Shown: positions 1 to 7,671, numbered from the stretch's first letter. The stretch is DNA of 14,975 nt from Patescibacteria group bacterium (GCA_018827685.1 JAHJXD010000064.1:1-14975), one strand, 5' to 3'. Notes: generated from the sequence alone by a model not told the origin. Numbers and translations: made by a program.

Positions 1-21
1 CATTCCGCTTTTAGCGGAATG
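1..21. repeat. short perfect hairpin
   Basis: Eight-base arms CATTCCGC and GCGGAATG flank a five-base TTTTA loop. There is no T-run directly after it on either strand, so it is not an obvious intrinsic terminator. It could be the end of a palindromic repeat continuing beyond the left edge of the window. Confidence 0.5.
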
Positions 22-60
22 TCAAAACAGAAAAATTTTCTTTTTCTTAAATTGAAAAAA

Positions 61-320
61 ATTGGGGGTGCGCGATTAAAAAAATGTAGAGAAAATTTTT
101 CTGTTTTGCTCGCCGAAGCGAAGCGGAGGCAGGCGGAAACGCTGGGCGGGATTCAATCCGCAAAATCCTCTGGATTTTGCTCGAAAAATGTTCGAACTTC
201 GTCCAAAAAACACCGCCCGCAGAAGCGACCCTTTCGGATTGAAAAACTGCCAAAGAACCTGAAAACGAATAGGCTCGAACTTCATTTTGGCCAGAAGCGG
301 GCGCTATTCACTTACAAATG
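61..320. other. GC-rich intergenic block, no gene recognised
   Basis: This stretch is much richer in G and C than the AT-rich gene that follows. It contains quasi-repeated motifs such as GCCGAAGCGAAGCGGAGG and GCAAAATCC/GGATTTTGC, which form a small inverted repeat. Open frames exist on both strands, but their translations are low-complexity basic sequences with no recognisable family and no ribosome binding site. It resembles the block at 1330-1550, and the two bracket the AbiEii gene. I read it as non-coding repeat-derived DNA. Confidence 0.45.
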
Positions 321-329
321 TGATATAAT
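321..329 (+). promoter_or_regulatory. extended -10 promoter, probably giving a leaderless mRNA
   Basis: TGATATAAT is a perfect extended -10 (TGN followed by TATAAT). Its end lies seven bases before the ATG at 336, so the expected transcription start coincides with the start codon. No Shine-Dalgarno sequence precedes that ATG, which fits a leaderless transcript. No convincing -35 was found, as is common with extended -10 promoters. Confidence 0.55.
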
Positions 330-335
330 AATACC

Positions 336-539
336 ATGAAAAATTGGTCAATTGATTTAAAAGAATTAAAAAAACATAAAGAAAAATATGCCATTTGGAA
401 ATTGGAACAAATGGTTAATTTTGGTTTAGATAATAAAAAAATCAGCAAAAAAGAATTAAAAAAATATTGGAACAAATTATATATTGATCCTTTAAAAAAA
501 AGATATTTAAAAATGATTTTATGGCCAAAACAATTTTAA
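336..539 (+). CDS. small protein paired with AbiEii-type toxin
   Basis: This gene encodes a 67-residue, lysine-rich basic protein whose family I do not firmly recognise. Its sequence is predicted largely helical, with a central WKLEQMVNFGL segment and a later KKELKKYWNKL segment. The start is fixed by the extended -10 immediately upstream and by the lack of other in-frame ATGs nearby. Its last 19 bases overlap the start of the AbiEii-like gene in another frame, so the two are probably translationally coupled. A small gene upstream of and overlapping an AbiEii nucleotidyltransferase occupies the usual antitoxin position. It is not homologous in appearance to the winged-helix AbiEi antitoxin, so an antitoxin or accessory role is only inferred from position. 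Base composition is very AT-rich, with almost all lysines coded AAA, like its partner. Confidence 0.75.
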   Translation: MKNWSIDLKELKKHKEKYAIWKLEQMVNFGLDNKKISKKELKKYWNKLYIDPLKKRYLKMILWPKQF

Positions 540-1174
540 GCAAAAAACAACAAATCATTTTGAATGCTATTAGTTCTAATGCAAATATTTGTAAAATTTT
601 TTATCTAACTGGCGGTACTGCTTTAGCGGAATATTATCTCCAACATCGTTTATCGGAAGATTTGGATTTTTTTTCAAAAAAAGAATTTGATCCTCAATTT
701 ATTTCTGTTTTTTTAAAAAAAAATACAAAAAAATTAAACATCAAAAAAATTGAATATCAGCAGAGTTTCAATAGAAATTTATTTTTTCTTTATATAGGCG
801 GTGAAATTATTAAAACAGAATTTACATTTTTCCCTTTTTCAAGAATTGAGAAAAAAAATAAATTATTTATTGACAGTTTAATAGATATAGCTGTAAATAA
901 AATTTTTACTATTTATCAAAAACCAAGGGCGAGAGATTTTATAGATTTATATTTTATAAATAAAAAAACTGGATGGAAAATTTCTGATTTAATTAAAAAA
1001 GCAAAAATAAAATTTGATTGGCATATAGATTTTCTTCAATTAAGCAGTCAGTTTTTATTAGCAAAAGAAATTAAGGATTATCCTATAATGATTAAAAAAA
1101 TAAATCATAAAATTTGGCAAAATTATTTTATAAAAGAAGCAAAAAGGTTAAATAAAAAAATTTTAAAAATTTGA
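521..1174 (+). CDS. AbiEii/AbiGii-family nucleotidyltransferase toxin
   Basis: The 217-residue product carries the hallmarks of the AbiEii/AbiGii toxin family, a branch of the DNA polymerase-beta-type nucleotidyltransferases. A GGTALA motif at residues 31-36 binds nucleotide. It is followed by HRLSEDLDFF at 42-51, whose two aspartates (D47, D49) would bind metal. A conserved lysine near 127 and the RDFIDLYF block at 138-145 complete the family pattern. In characterised members the toxin transfers nucleotides to tRNA or a similar target and halts growth, and an adjacent antitoxin blocks it; acting on phage infection is typical. All active-site residues seen here are intact, so the enzyme could be functional. 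The ATG overlaps the upstream small gene and has no Shine-Dalgarno sequence. The gene is extremely AT-rich compared with the AbiEi remnant downstream, so the two probably do not belong to one original operon. Target and true partner are unknown. Confidence 0.85.
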   Translation: MAKTILSKKQQIILNAISSNANICKIFYLTGGTALAEYYLQHRLSEDLDFFSKKEFDPQFISVFLKKNTKKLNIKKIEYQQSFNRNLFFLYIGGEIIKTEFTFFPFSRIEKKNKLFIDSLIDIAVNKIFTIYQKPRARDFIDLYFINKKTGWKISDLIKKAKIKFDWHIDFLQLSSQFLLAKEIKDYPIMIKKINHKIWQNYFIKEAKRLNKKILKI

Positions 1175-1551
1175 AAATTGTATAATTTATCCGCCAATCG
1201 CTTACATAACAAAAGAAGCAAGAATAGCGAAACAGGAAATTTTTGTTGGCAATATCCCTTTAAAAAGATCTCCAATAAACCGGGTAAACTAATACAAATT
1301 TTATTTAGGAAATAAAGAATTTGCCACCAAAGAAAAATTGGAAATTGTCCTTTTCGCTTCCGGTTCAAGGCGAGGCGGTCGTGGTTGCGCCAATTTTTGC
1401 CCGTCCTCGCTTTCGTCACTTCTTTTTTCGCCGCCGAATTTCGTATTTCGCTTTGCGAAATGTGCCGCCAAAATGAAAGTTGTGTTTGCCCCACCCACTC
1501 GTGCGCACACAACAAAAACTCCTGTCAACAAAAACTCCCTCGTTTGAGCGC
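1175..1551. other. intergenic region with repeat-like GC-rich block
   Basis: The first 150 bases are AT-rich and begin with a possible -10 (TTGTATAAT near 1187). In one frame at about 1200-1290 they read AYITKEARIAKQEIF and onward to a stop, which may be the decayed tail of a gene I cannot identify. From about 1330 to 1550 the sequence becomes GC-rich, with palindromes such as TTTCGCTTTGCGAAA near 1447-1461 (nearly symmetric) and runs of CGCC/GGCG. Open frames here exist on both strands, as expected for repeat DNA with few stops, and none resembles a known protein. I see no RNA gene. Confidence 0.4.
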
Positions 1552-1578
1552 TTGACTCCACTTTATTAATAATATACA
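1552..1578 (+). promoter_or_regulatory. possible promoter of the abiEi remnant
   Basis: TTGACT at 1552-1557 resembles a -35 element, and AT-rich sequence ending in TATACA lies just before the ATG at 1579. The 15-base spacing is short, and the start would lie inside the gene. An alternative -10 around 1564-1570 (TATTAAT) would give a leaderless transcript but without this -35. The assignment is weak. Confidence 0.3.
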
Positions 1579-2172
1579 ATGGAAAGTAAAGAATATATCC
1601 ATTCCATTAAACATATTCAACTTATGTCCACAGATAACCTAATTGCCAAGCTATATGCCTCACCCAAAACAATCCTGACCACAAAGGACATCGCTTTGAT
1701 TTGGGAGGAAACCAATACGGCAAACCTGCTCGCCAAGATCAAGTACTATGCGAAACAGGGGTCGCTGATCCGTCTGTCGCGAGGCATCTTCGCCAAGAAT
1801 AAGGAATATGATCAGAAAGAATTGGCAGGAAGCATCTATACCCCTTCCTACATAAGTTTTGAGACAGTGCTCCGCGAAGCAGGAATTATCTTCCAGCACC
1901 AAGAGGCAGTCTTTGTGGCCGGTCCCTATCCGATGACCAAAAAAATCGACGGGCATACGGTTATCTTCCGCAAATTGAAGGACAGCATTTTATATAATGG
2001 CCTCGGCATTAAGGAAGAAAAGGGCTACAGTATTGCCACGCCGGAGCGCGCGTTTTTGGATACCATTTATTTATCCCCCAAATTTTATTTCAATAATTTT
2101 AGGAACACTTGCAAATTTCTTCATTTTTTCTGGCATAAAAAGGTTAGACGCCTCAACCGCCTCTATCGTTGA
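1579..2172 (+). pseudogene. AbiEi-like antitoxin, C-terminally truncated
   Basis: The first 171 or so residues match the AbiEi antitoxin / transcriptional regulator family. A winged-helix DNA-binding domain spans about residues 18-78, ending in the wing-like LIRLSRGIFAK. It is followed by the second domain, including SYISFETVLREAGII at 90-104 and the family signature ATPERAFLDTIY at 153-164. AbiEi proteins bind their own promoter and neutralise AbiEii toxins. After FYF at about 169-171 the sequence stops resembling the family: the remaining 26 residues are the out-of-frame reading of an EamA transporter gene. The intact gene would be expected to continue for roughly another 25-30 residues. 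The DNA-binding domain is complete, so a truncated repressor is still possible. Its GC content and codon use (AAG, CTG, CGC) differ sharply from the AT-rich toxin gene upstream, suggesting separate origins. Confidence 0.75.
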
Positions 2173-2299
2173 GATCTCCTATCCATTTTTTATCGTATTA
2201 TTTAGTTATGTACTTTTTCGTTCTACTCCGAATATATATTTTTTCATTGGCGGAATTCTGGTTTTTATTGGTTCTGTTATCATAATAAAATTTGCTTAA
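2090..2299 (+). pseudogene. EamA/DMT transporter, C-terminal fragment only
   Basis: The frame ending at 2299 encodes, from about 2093, some 68 residues with the look of the last three membrane helices of an EamA-family drug/metabolite transporter. The pieces are LGTLANFFIFSGIKRLDAS, then SIVEISYPFFIVLFSYVLF, then a final IGGILVFIGSVIIIKFA helix. The helix order, the short loops and the stop after the last helix match the end of the second EamA repeat. The remaining helices are absent. Upstream, the same frame runs into the AbiEi gene in a meaningless register, so this is a remnant joined to abiEi by deletion or recombination near 2088-2098. It has no start codon of its own that would give a membrane protein of normal length. 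Confidence 0.65.
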
Positions 2300-2384
2300 T
2301 TTATGCTTTTGGTAAAAACGAAAATAGGAAAAAAAACGAATAATGTATAATGGGAAATAATTAAGCCGCCTTATAAAATTTTTT

Positions 2385-2451
2385 GGAAAAAAATAACCAA
2401 CCCACACTTCTTATTCATCACCTCCTTTAATTTGAAGTGGGGTTGGTTTTT
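2385..2451. terminator. bidirectional intrinsic terminator with SD-like loop
   Basis: Arms at 2395-2410 and 2434-2448 are complementary over 15 pairs with one bulged base (AACCAACCC…/…GGGTTGGTT). On the + strand the stem is followed by TTTTT, closing the AbiEi/EamA region. On the - strand it is followed by ATTTTTTT, closing the small-ORF cluster. The 23-base loop holds ATCACCTCCTTTAATTT, whose complement is a perfect Shine-Dalgarno sequence. Confidence 0.8.
2417..2433. repeat. 17-base direct repeat, copy 1 (in terminator loop)
   Basis: ATCACCTCCTTTAATTT occurs exactly here and at 2557-2573, with similar TTCTT flanks. On the - strand it reads AAATTAAAGGAGGTGAT, a strong Shine-Dalgarno element. 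On the + strand it resembles the 3' end of bacterial 16S rRNA. Confidence 0.85.
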
Positions 2452-2485
2452 ATTTCAATCAGCGATTAAACTCCTGACGAACTTT

Positions 2486-2512
2486 CTACTCATTTAATTT
2501 ATTTTTATTCAT
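2486..2512 (-). CDS. 8-codon micro-ORF with strong ribosome binding site
   Basis: CAGGAGGTAAAAAC sits directly before an ATG that opens MNKNKLNE and then TAG. The Shine-Dalgarno core and spacing are ideal, but the peptide is only eight residues. It may be the decayed start of a longer gene, a leader peptide, or a chance leftover of a mobile element. Thirty-one bases separate it from the end of the 59-residue gene upstream on the same strand, and a terminator follows about 35 bases downstream. Confidence 0.35.
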   Translation of the reverse strand: MNKNKLNE

Positions 2513-2543
2513 GTTTTTACCTCCTGAAATTTTTTTTCTTCTT

Positions 2544-2723
2544 TTATTCTTCTTTTATCACCTCCTTTAATTTTTTTTCTAGTTTGGCTACTTTCGCAGC
2601 TAGCCGTTGCTGCTGCCGAACTAGCTCGGAGAGCGAATCTCCGTAAATAATCACGGCTGGAATAAAGGCCAGCTCCTTCCAATACCGGTCTGCAATTTCC
2701 GGAGAAACCAGGTCTTTTAGCAT
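2544..2723 (-). CDS. 59-residue unknown protein, coiled-coil C-terminus
   Basis: The gene starts with ATG preceded by AAAAGGAGGTAAAA, one of the few ideal ribosome binding sites in the window, which makes it a credible gene despite its length. The product begins MLKDLVSPEIADRYWKELAF and continues with a mildly hydrophobic IPAVIIYGDSLSELV stretch. It ends in a charged heptad-like helix (residues about 36-58, rich in Gln, Lys and Glu) that could form a coiled coil. I do not recognise the family. It lies downstream of the 5S gene on the same strand and could be read from the rRNA promoter or from its own weak promoter near 2750. A strong SD and a compact acidic/basic helix are features often seen in phage or plasmid genes; that origin is inference. 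Confidence 0.65.
   Translation of the reverse strand: MLKDLVSPEIADRYWKELAFIPAVIIYGDSLSELVRQQQRLAAKVAKLEKKLKEVIKEE
2557..2573. repeat. 17-base direct repeat, copy 2 (3' end of small gene)
   Basis: This is an exact match to 2417-2433. Here it lies inside the last codons of the 59-residue gene, where it encodes part of KKLKEVIKEE. It brings a perfect Shine-Dalgarno core into coding sequence without a well placed start codon after it. Confidence 0.85.
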
Positions 2724-2750
2724 TTTTACCTCCTTTTCTATTAATTTGAT

Positions 2751-2765
2751 AATTCATTATGAATT
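2751..2765. promoter_or_regulatory. palindrome upstream of small gene, possible operator
   Basis: AATTCATTATGAATT has perfect seven-base arms around a single central base. It lies about 28 bases before the start codon of the 59-residue gene, where a repressor could act. It is very AT-rich, so chance occurrence is possible. Confidence 0.3.
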
Positions 2766-2784
2766 ATGTTTTTCAATGAACAAA

Positions 2785-2817
2785 ATCTATATTAAACCCA
2801 AAGATTTTCTCTTTGAG
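2785..2817 (-). terminator. weak hairpin after the 5S region
   Basis: On the - strand CTCAAAGA-GAAAA-TCTTTGGG forms eight pairs including one G-U, followed by TTTAATATAGATTTT. The T-run is interrupted and the stem is AT-rich. It is a candidate for the end of the rRNA transcript, but termination here is uncertain. Confidence 0.35.
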
Positions 2818-2894
2818 ATAATTCCTTTATGGCATTGAGCCACAGTCCCAACATGGACGAGCGCAATAAACTTTTTCAAATAAAAAAGCACCAT

Positions 2895-2985
2895 GGTTCC
2901 GGCGCTGGCTTACTCTCCCAGAGCTTATGCCCAAGTACCATCGGCTGATGAGTTTGACTTCCGTGCCTGTGCTGTCAATTATTTC
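2895..2985 (-). pseudogene. degenerate second 5S rRNA copy
   Basis: On the - strand this segment repeats the 3' half of the 5S gene just upstream. CCGATGGTACTTGGGCATAA is identical, and CTCTGGGAGAGTA differs from CCCTGGGAGAGTA by one base. The 3' tail AGCGCCGGAA resembles the 5S end. The 5' half is shortened by about 20 bases and strongly diverged (ACAGCACAGGCACGGAAGTC). Loss of the conserved 5' half means it cannot fold as a normal 5S rRNA. It is best read as a decayed tandem duplicate. Confidence 0.75.
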
Positions 2986-2997
2986 ATAAAATACAAT

Positions 2998-3115
2998 GTC
3001 CCGGCATCGACCTACTCTCCCAGGGCTTATGCCCAAGTACCATCGGCGCTGACAGGCTTAACTTCTGAGTTCGGGATGGGATCAGGTATGACCCTGTCGC
3101 AAAAGATACCGAGAC
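2998..3115 (-). rRNA. rrf: 5S ribosomal RNA
   Basis: The - strand contains the conserved 5S blocks in order: CATCCCGAACTCAGAAGTTA (loop B/C region), CCGATGGTACTTGG, and GGGAGAGTAGG. The two ends, TCTCGGTATC and GATGCCGGGA, are complementary over ten positions including G-U pairs, forming helix I. The length of about 117 bases is normal. It follows the 23S gene by about 90 bases in the same orientation and is presumably cut from the same precursor. The ends are set from helix I and may be off by a base or two. Confidence 0.93.
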
Positions 3116-3188
3116 TCTATATTCTATGTTTTTAATTAACATGGCATGCCCTCATCGCTAGAAGCGCCAGAACCATGATGCCTATATA

Positions 3189-3213
3189 TTTAAAACAAAA
3201 ATGTGGGAAAATC
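3189..3213 (-). promoter_or_regulatory. 3' arm of 23S processing stem
   Basis: These 25 bases are complementary to 7294-7318 with a single G-U pair, giving a continuous 25-pair helix that would close the 23S precursor into a loop. This is the classic substrate for RNase III, whose gene lies in this window at 8811-9503. The innermost pairs belong to helix 1 of mature 23S rRNA. Confidence 0.8.
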
Positions 3214-3497
3214 AAATGGTTTATTAGTACTCCTTGGCTCAAACCCTTGCGGGCCTTACACCTAGAGCCTATCAAGGTCATATTCTCTGACCAACCTATG
3301 AAACCTAATCTTGAAGACGGCTTCACGCTTAGATGCTTTCAGCGTTTATCCTAACCGAAGGTAGCTACCCAGCGATGCCCCTGGTGGGACAGTTGGTACA
3401 CTAGAGCTTCGTCATTCTCGGTCCTCTCGTACTGAAGAATGTCCTTCTCAAGTTTCCGCGACCATAGTAGATAGGAGACCAACCTGTCTTACGACGG

Positions 3498-3550
<53 letters not shown>

Positions 3551-3560
3551 GCTTCTCCAC

Positions 3561-3593
<33 letters not shown>

Positions 3594-4093
3594 GAACCTT
3601 GCCGTCGCTGTGGACGCTTGGGCAAGACTAGCCTGTTATCCCCGGAGTAGCTTTTATCCGATGAGCTTCCGCCGTCCTATTTCGTACGGTCGGATCACTA
3701 AGTTCCGCTTTCGCGACTGCTCGACTTGCTGGTCTTGCAGTAAAGCTGGCTTGTGCCTTTACACTATCTCCCGGATTTCCATCCCGGGATAGCCAACCTT
3801 TGTAAACGCCTCCGTTACTCTTTGGGAGGCATCCGCCCCAGACAAACTACCCACCAGATACTGTCCCCAGTCCGGATTCACGGACAAGGGTTAGATTTAA
3901 AAGCACACAAGGGTGGTATCTCACTGACGTCTGCCTTGCGGCCGACTCCCACCTATACTGAACATGCGTACCCCTAATTCAATATCAAGCTATAGTAAAG
4001 CTTCACGGGGTCTTTTCGTCCAACTATGGTTAACGAGCATCTTTACTCGTCTTGCAATTTCACCGAGTCCTTCGTTGAGACAGTATTCAAGTT

Positions 4094-4969
<876 letters not shown>

Positions 4970-5159
4970 ACCTTAGGACCGTTATAGTTACGGCCGGCGT
5001 TCATCCGCGCTTAGGATCAAAGCTTCACCATGCATAGCACGGCTGACCTCTCCCCTTAACGTTCGGACACTGGCCAGGCATCACCCCCTATACATCCTCT
5101 TTCGAGTTAGCAGGGAGCTGTGTTTTTGTTAAACAGTCACTTGAATTCTTTAGCTGCGT

Positions 5160-5216
5160 CCCCCACCACTTTTATCACAAACGCTTTTATTTTGTTTATG
5201 TTAAAAGTGGTGGGGG
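5160..5216 (-). repeat. long hairpin expansion in 23S (helix 63 region)
   Basis: Perfect 15-base arms (CCCCCACCACTTTTA and its complement) at 5160-5174 and 5202-5216 form a hairpin. It lies between the conserved CGTAAGTTCGC block and the TGTTTAACAAAAACACAGC block. In E. coli the corresponding place is the variable helix 63. It may be retained as an extended helix or excised as an intervening sequence. Confidence 0.65.
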
Positions 5217-6311
5217 AAGGTCTTATTGCGAACTTACGACCGCTATTTTGCCGAGTTCCTTAACGAAGGTTCTCTCGTACACCTTAGGCTTCTCGCCTCA
5301 CTTACCTGCGTCGGTTTACGGTACGGTTGCCATAATCTTTTCGCCTTACGGCGACCTAGAGATTTTTCTGGGCGGTTTATCCACTTGAATTGACTCTGCC
5401 AAAGGCTTTGTCTTTTAACAACGCTCAAAAATATCGGTCCGGATTTGCCTAGACCTATTTCTTGCGCCATTAACGTTCATACCATTAAAAACGCTCAAAC
5501 TTTTAAACCGCGTCCTCCCATCGGAGATTACAGCAGTGCTGGAATATTAACCAGCTCGTCCATCGGCTACGCCCGCACTACACAGGCCTTGTCTTAGGAC
5601 CGACTAACCCTGGGTCGATTTGCGTTGCCCAGGAAACCTTAAGTTTTCGGTGGGCAGGGTTTTAACCTGCCTTTTTGCTACTCATGCCAACATTCTCTCT
5701 TCTAAATTCTTAACTCAAATTCACATTTAAGCTTCAGCGAATTTAGAATGCTCCTCTACCGCTCTTTCGCCCGTAGGCGAAAAAACCCACATCTTCGGTA
5801 ATATGCTTAGCCCCGATATATTTTCGGCGCGCGGCAACTGGACTAGTGAGCTATTACGCTTTCTTTAAAGGATGGCTGCTTCTAAGCCAACCTCCTAGTT
5901 GTCGCGGTCGCGACACCACCTTTTACACTTAGCATATATTTAGGGACCTTAGATTGTGATCAGGGCTGTTTCCCTTTAGACTAATGAACCTTAGCGCCCA
6001 TAGTCTGACTCCCGAGCTTAATTTCCAGGTATTCGGAGTTTGGTTAAGGACAGTATCTTGCGACCTGTCCTCATTCAGTGCTCTACCCCCTGAAAGAAAC
6101 ACTCGAGGCTAGCCCAAAAGCTATTTCGAGGAGAACCAGCTATTGCCGAGTTCGATTGGAATTTCACCTCTAACCACAATTCCTCCCCTAGTTTTGCACA
6201 ACTAGTGGGTTCGGTCCTTCCCTTAGATTTCTCGAAGGTTCAACCTGATCATGGCTAGATCACACGGCTTCGGGTCTTGTATATGCGACTTGGCGCTCCG
6301 CCATCGCTTCG

Positions 6312-6408
6312 CGAGTTAAAAAGTTAAAAGTTGAAAGTTGAAAGTTAAAAGTATTTATTTGCTTTACTTTATAACTTTATAAACTTTATAAACTTTAAAG
6401 TTAACTCG
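6312..6408 (-). repeat. AT-rich hairpin expansion in 23S domain II
   Basis: Arms CGAGTTAA at 6312-6319 and TTAACTCG at 6401-6408 enclose an AT-rich insert. The insert is built from repeated GTTGAAA/GTTAAAA-type units on one side and AACTTTATA units on the other. These pair with each other into a long imperfect hairpin. It sits just 5' of the conserved GACCCGAAGCCGTGTGATCTAGCCATG block, where E. coli has a much shorter variable stem. Confidence 0.6.
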
Positions 6409-6609
6409 TGCTGAGCGACAGCGAAGCACTGACGGGCTATTAACCCTCGCTTTCACTACACATACTCCGCATTAGCGGATTATGTAAGCCACATACAGCA
6501 AACTCGTTGGCTCATTCCTCAATAGGCACACCGTCACCGCGCATAGCGCGGCTCCGATTCCTTGTAAGTATATGGTTTCAGATACTATTTCATCTCCCTT
6601 AACGGGATG

Positions 6610-6646
<37 letters not shown>

Positions 6647-6959
6647 ATCTCAAGAAGTATTTAGTCTTGGGTCATAGTCGACCCGGCTTCGTACGGGATT
6701 TCACGAGTCCCGCAGTACTTAAGATTAGTTATCGCAGAGTAATAATTGCTTACGTTTACGGGGCTATCACCCGCTCTGGCAGAGCTTTCCAGCTCGCTTC
6801 AACTAGAAAATTATTTTTGTTTTACCTCTGCCTCACTTTTCCGGGAAGTGAAAACAACTATCTTGCAACACCTCTTAAACATATGGACCCAGATCCTTCA
6901 GTCCCCCGCCGCAAAGCGGTGAGGGACGCGGTTTAAAAGGTTTAGACTGTTCCCCTTTC

Positions 6960-7070
6960 GCTCGCCACTACTTAGGGAATTTAACGCAGACTCACGCGGA
7001 CTAAAGCGAACTCACACGGAATTTCTTCCACGTTGGTCAGCATAAAGTCAACGTAAGTCAGCGCTGTATT
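6960..7070 (-). other. expansion in 23S domain I with quasi-repeats
   Basis: Between the conserved GAAAAGAAAT block (around 7080) and CCTAAGTAGTGGCGAGCGAA (around 6970) E. coli has about 15 bases. Here there are about 90. The insert contains degenerate units (ACGCAGACTCACGCGGACT then AAAGCGAACTCACACGGA) and a pairing CACGTTGGTCAGC / GTCAACGTAAGTC. No ORF or intron core is visible. Confidence 0.5.
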
Positions 7071-7293
7071 TATTTCTTTTCCTCCGGCTACTAAGATGTT
7101 TCAGTTCGCCGGGTAGTCGTCTCACTAGCCTATATATTCAGCTAGCGGACATTCTGATATTAATCAGAATAGGTTTCCCCATTCGGACATCCTCGGATCA
7201 AAGGTTGCTTGCCACCTAACCGAGGCTTATCGCAGGCTGCTACGTCCTTCATCGTCTTCTTGAGTCAAGGCATCCACCATATACCCTTAATGA

Positions 7294-7318
7294 GATTTTC
7301 CCACACTTTTGTTTTAAA
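7294..7318 (-). promoter_or_regulatory. 5' arm of 23S processing stem
   Basis: This is the partner of 3189-3213. On the - strand it reads TTTAAAACAAAAGTGTGGG followed by AAAATC, complementary over all 25 positions with one G-U pair. Mature 23S rRNA begins within or just after it. Confidence 0.8.
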
Positions 7319-7404
7319 AGTGTAATTTTTGTTTACTTACTTTTTTTATTATTAATAGCTAATAATAATTTGCCTAGTTCTCTAATTACTTTATATTTTT
7401 ATTC

Positions 7405-7435
7405 ATCCCCACACCGTCACATAGGTGTTGGGGAT
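7405..7435 (-). other. stable hairpin in pre-23S leader
   Basis: ATCCCCAACACC and GGTGTGGGGAT on the - strand pair over 11 positions with one bulged A around an eight-base loop. No T-run follows, so it is not a terminator. It lies just downstream of the boxA-like site, a place where rRNA leaders usually have a boxB-like or processing stem. Confidence 0.55.
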
Positions 7436-7453
7436 TTAATTTATTTGACTGCT

Positions 7454-7464
7454 TGTTAAAGTCC
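7454..7464 (-). promoter_or_regulatory. boxA-like antitermination site
   Basis: The - strand reads GGACTTTAACA, close to the E. coli rrn boxA (GCTCTTTAACA). BoxA RNA is bound by NusB with ribosomal protein S10, letting polymerase transcribe rRNA through terminators. Its place in the leader between promoter and 23S is right, and nusB lies in this window. The match is good but short. Confidence 0.6.
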
Positions 7465-7497
7465 GCGTTATTTTCATAACTTATAATCCATAACCCA

Positions 7498-7539
7498 GTT
7501 ACGAGTTACGAGTTACGAGTTACGAGTTACGAGTTGCAA
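7498..7539. repeat. heptamer tandem repeat in 23S leader
   Basis: GTTACGA is repeated five times exactly from 7498 to 7532, then a sixth degenerate unit GTTGCAA. On the transcribed strand the unit is TCGTAAC. It lies between the leader terminator and boxA. Such short tandem repeats vary easily in copy number. Confidence 0.9.
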
Positions 7540-7551
7540 GATTTGAGAAAC

Positions 7552-7611
7552 AAAAAACCGCCTGTCAAGCGGTAAGTTAATGCGCAAAAATCAGTCAGTC
7601 TTAACCGCTTG
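7552..7611 (-). terminator. terminator/antiterminator pair in 23S leader
   Basis: On the - strand ACCGC-TTGACAG-GCGGT followed by six T (7552-7573) forms a short intrinsic terminator. Its left arm is also part of CTTACCGCTTG, which can instead pair with CAAGCGGTTAAG upstream (7600-7611) over 11 pairs with one bulge. The two folds are mutually exclusive, the layout of an attenuator. The terminator may also serve pilT, which ends 130 bases upstream. The terminator stem is only five pairs. Confidence 0.5.
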
Positions 7612-7671
7612 TAAGTTTAGTGAATAATAAATTTCTCATATAAAATAATTGAAGATTTAAACTATTTTTTA

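Noticed and set aside
1301..1579. Open frames of 69-130 residues on both strands in the GC-rich gap
   Set aside because: They overlap each other in opposite directions in repeat-like DNA, with no start signals or recognisable motifs.
2371..2418. 15-residue ORF (MNKKCGLVIFFQKIL) with GGAGGTG directly before its ATG on the - strand
   Set aside because: The Shine-Dalgarno core is only two bases from the ATG, too close to work well, and the ORF coincides with a terminator stem.
2827..2890. tRNA or third 5S fragment downstream of the 5S copies
   Set aside because: No cloverleaf, T-loop motif or convincing 5S block could be found.
2893..3135. Open frames on both strands across the 5S region
   Set aside because: They are translations of 5S rRNA and its degenerate copy; the repeated SPRAYAQVPSA peptide merely reflects the duplication.
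7498..7539. CRISPR array
   Set aside because: The units are seven-base direct repeats with no spacers and no cas genes are present.
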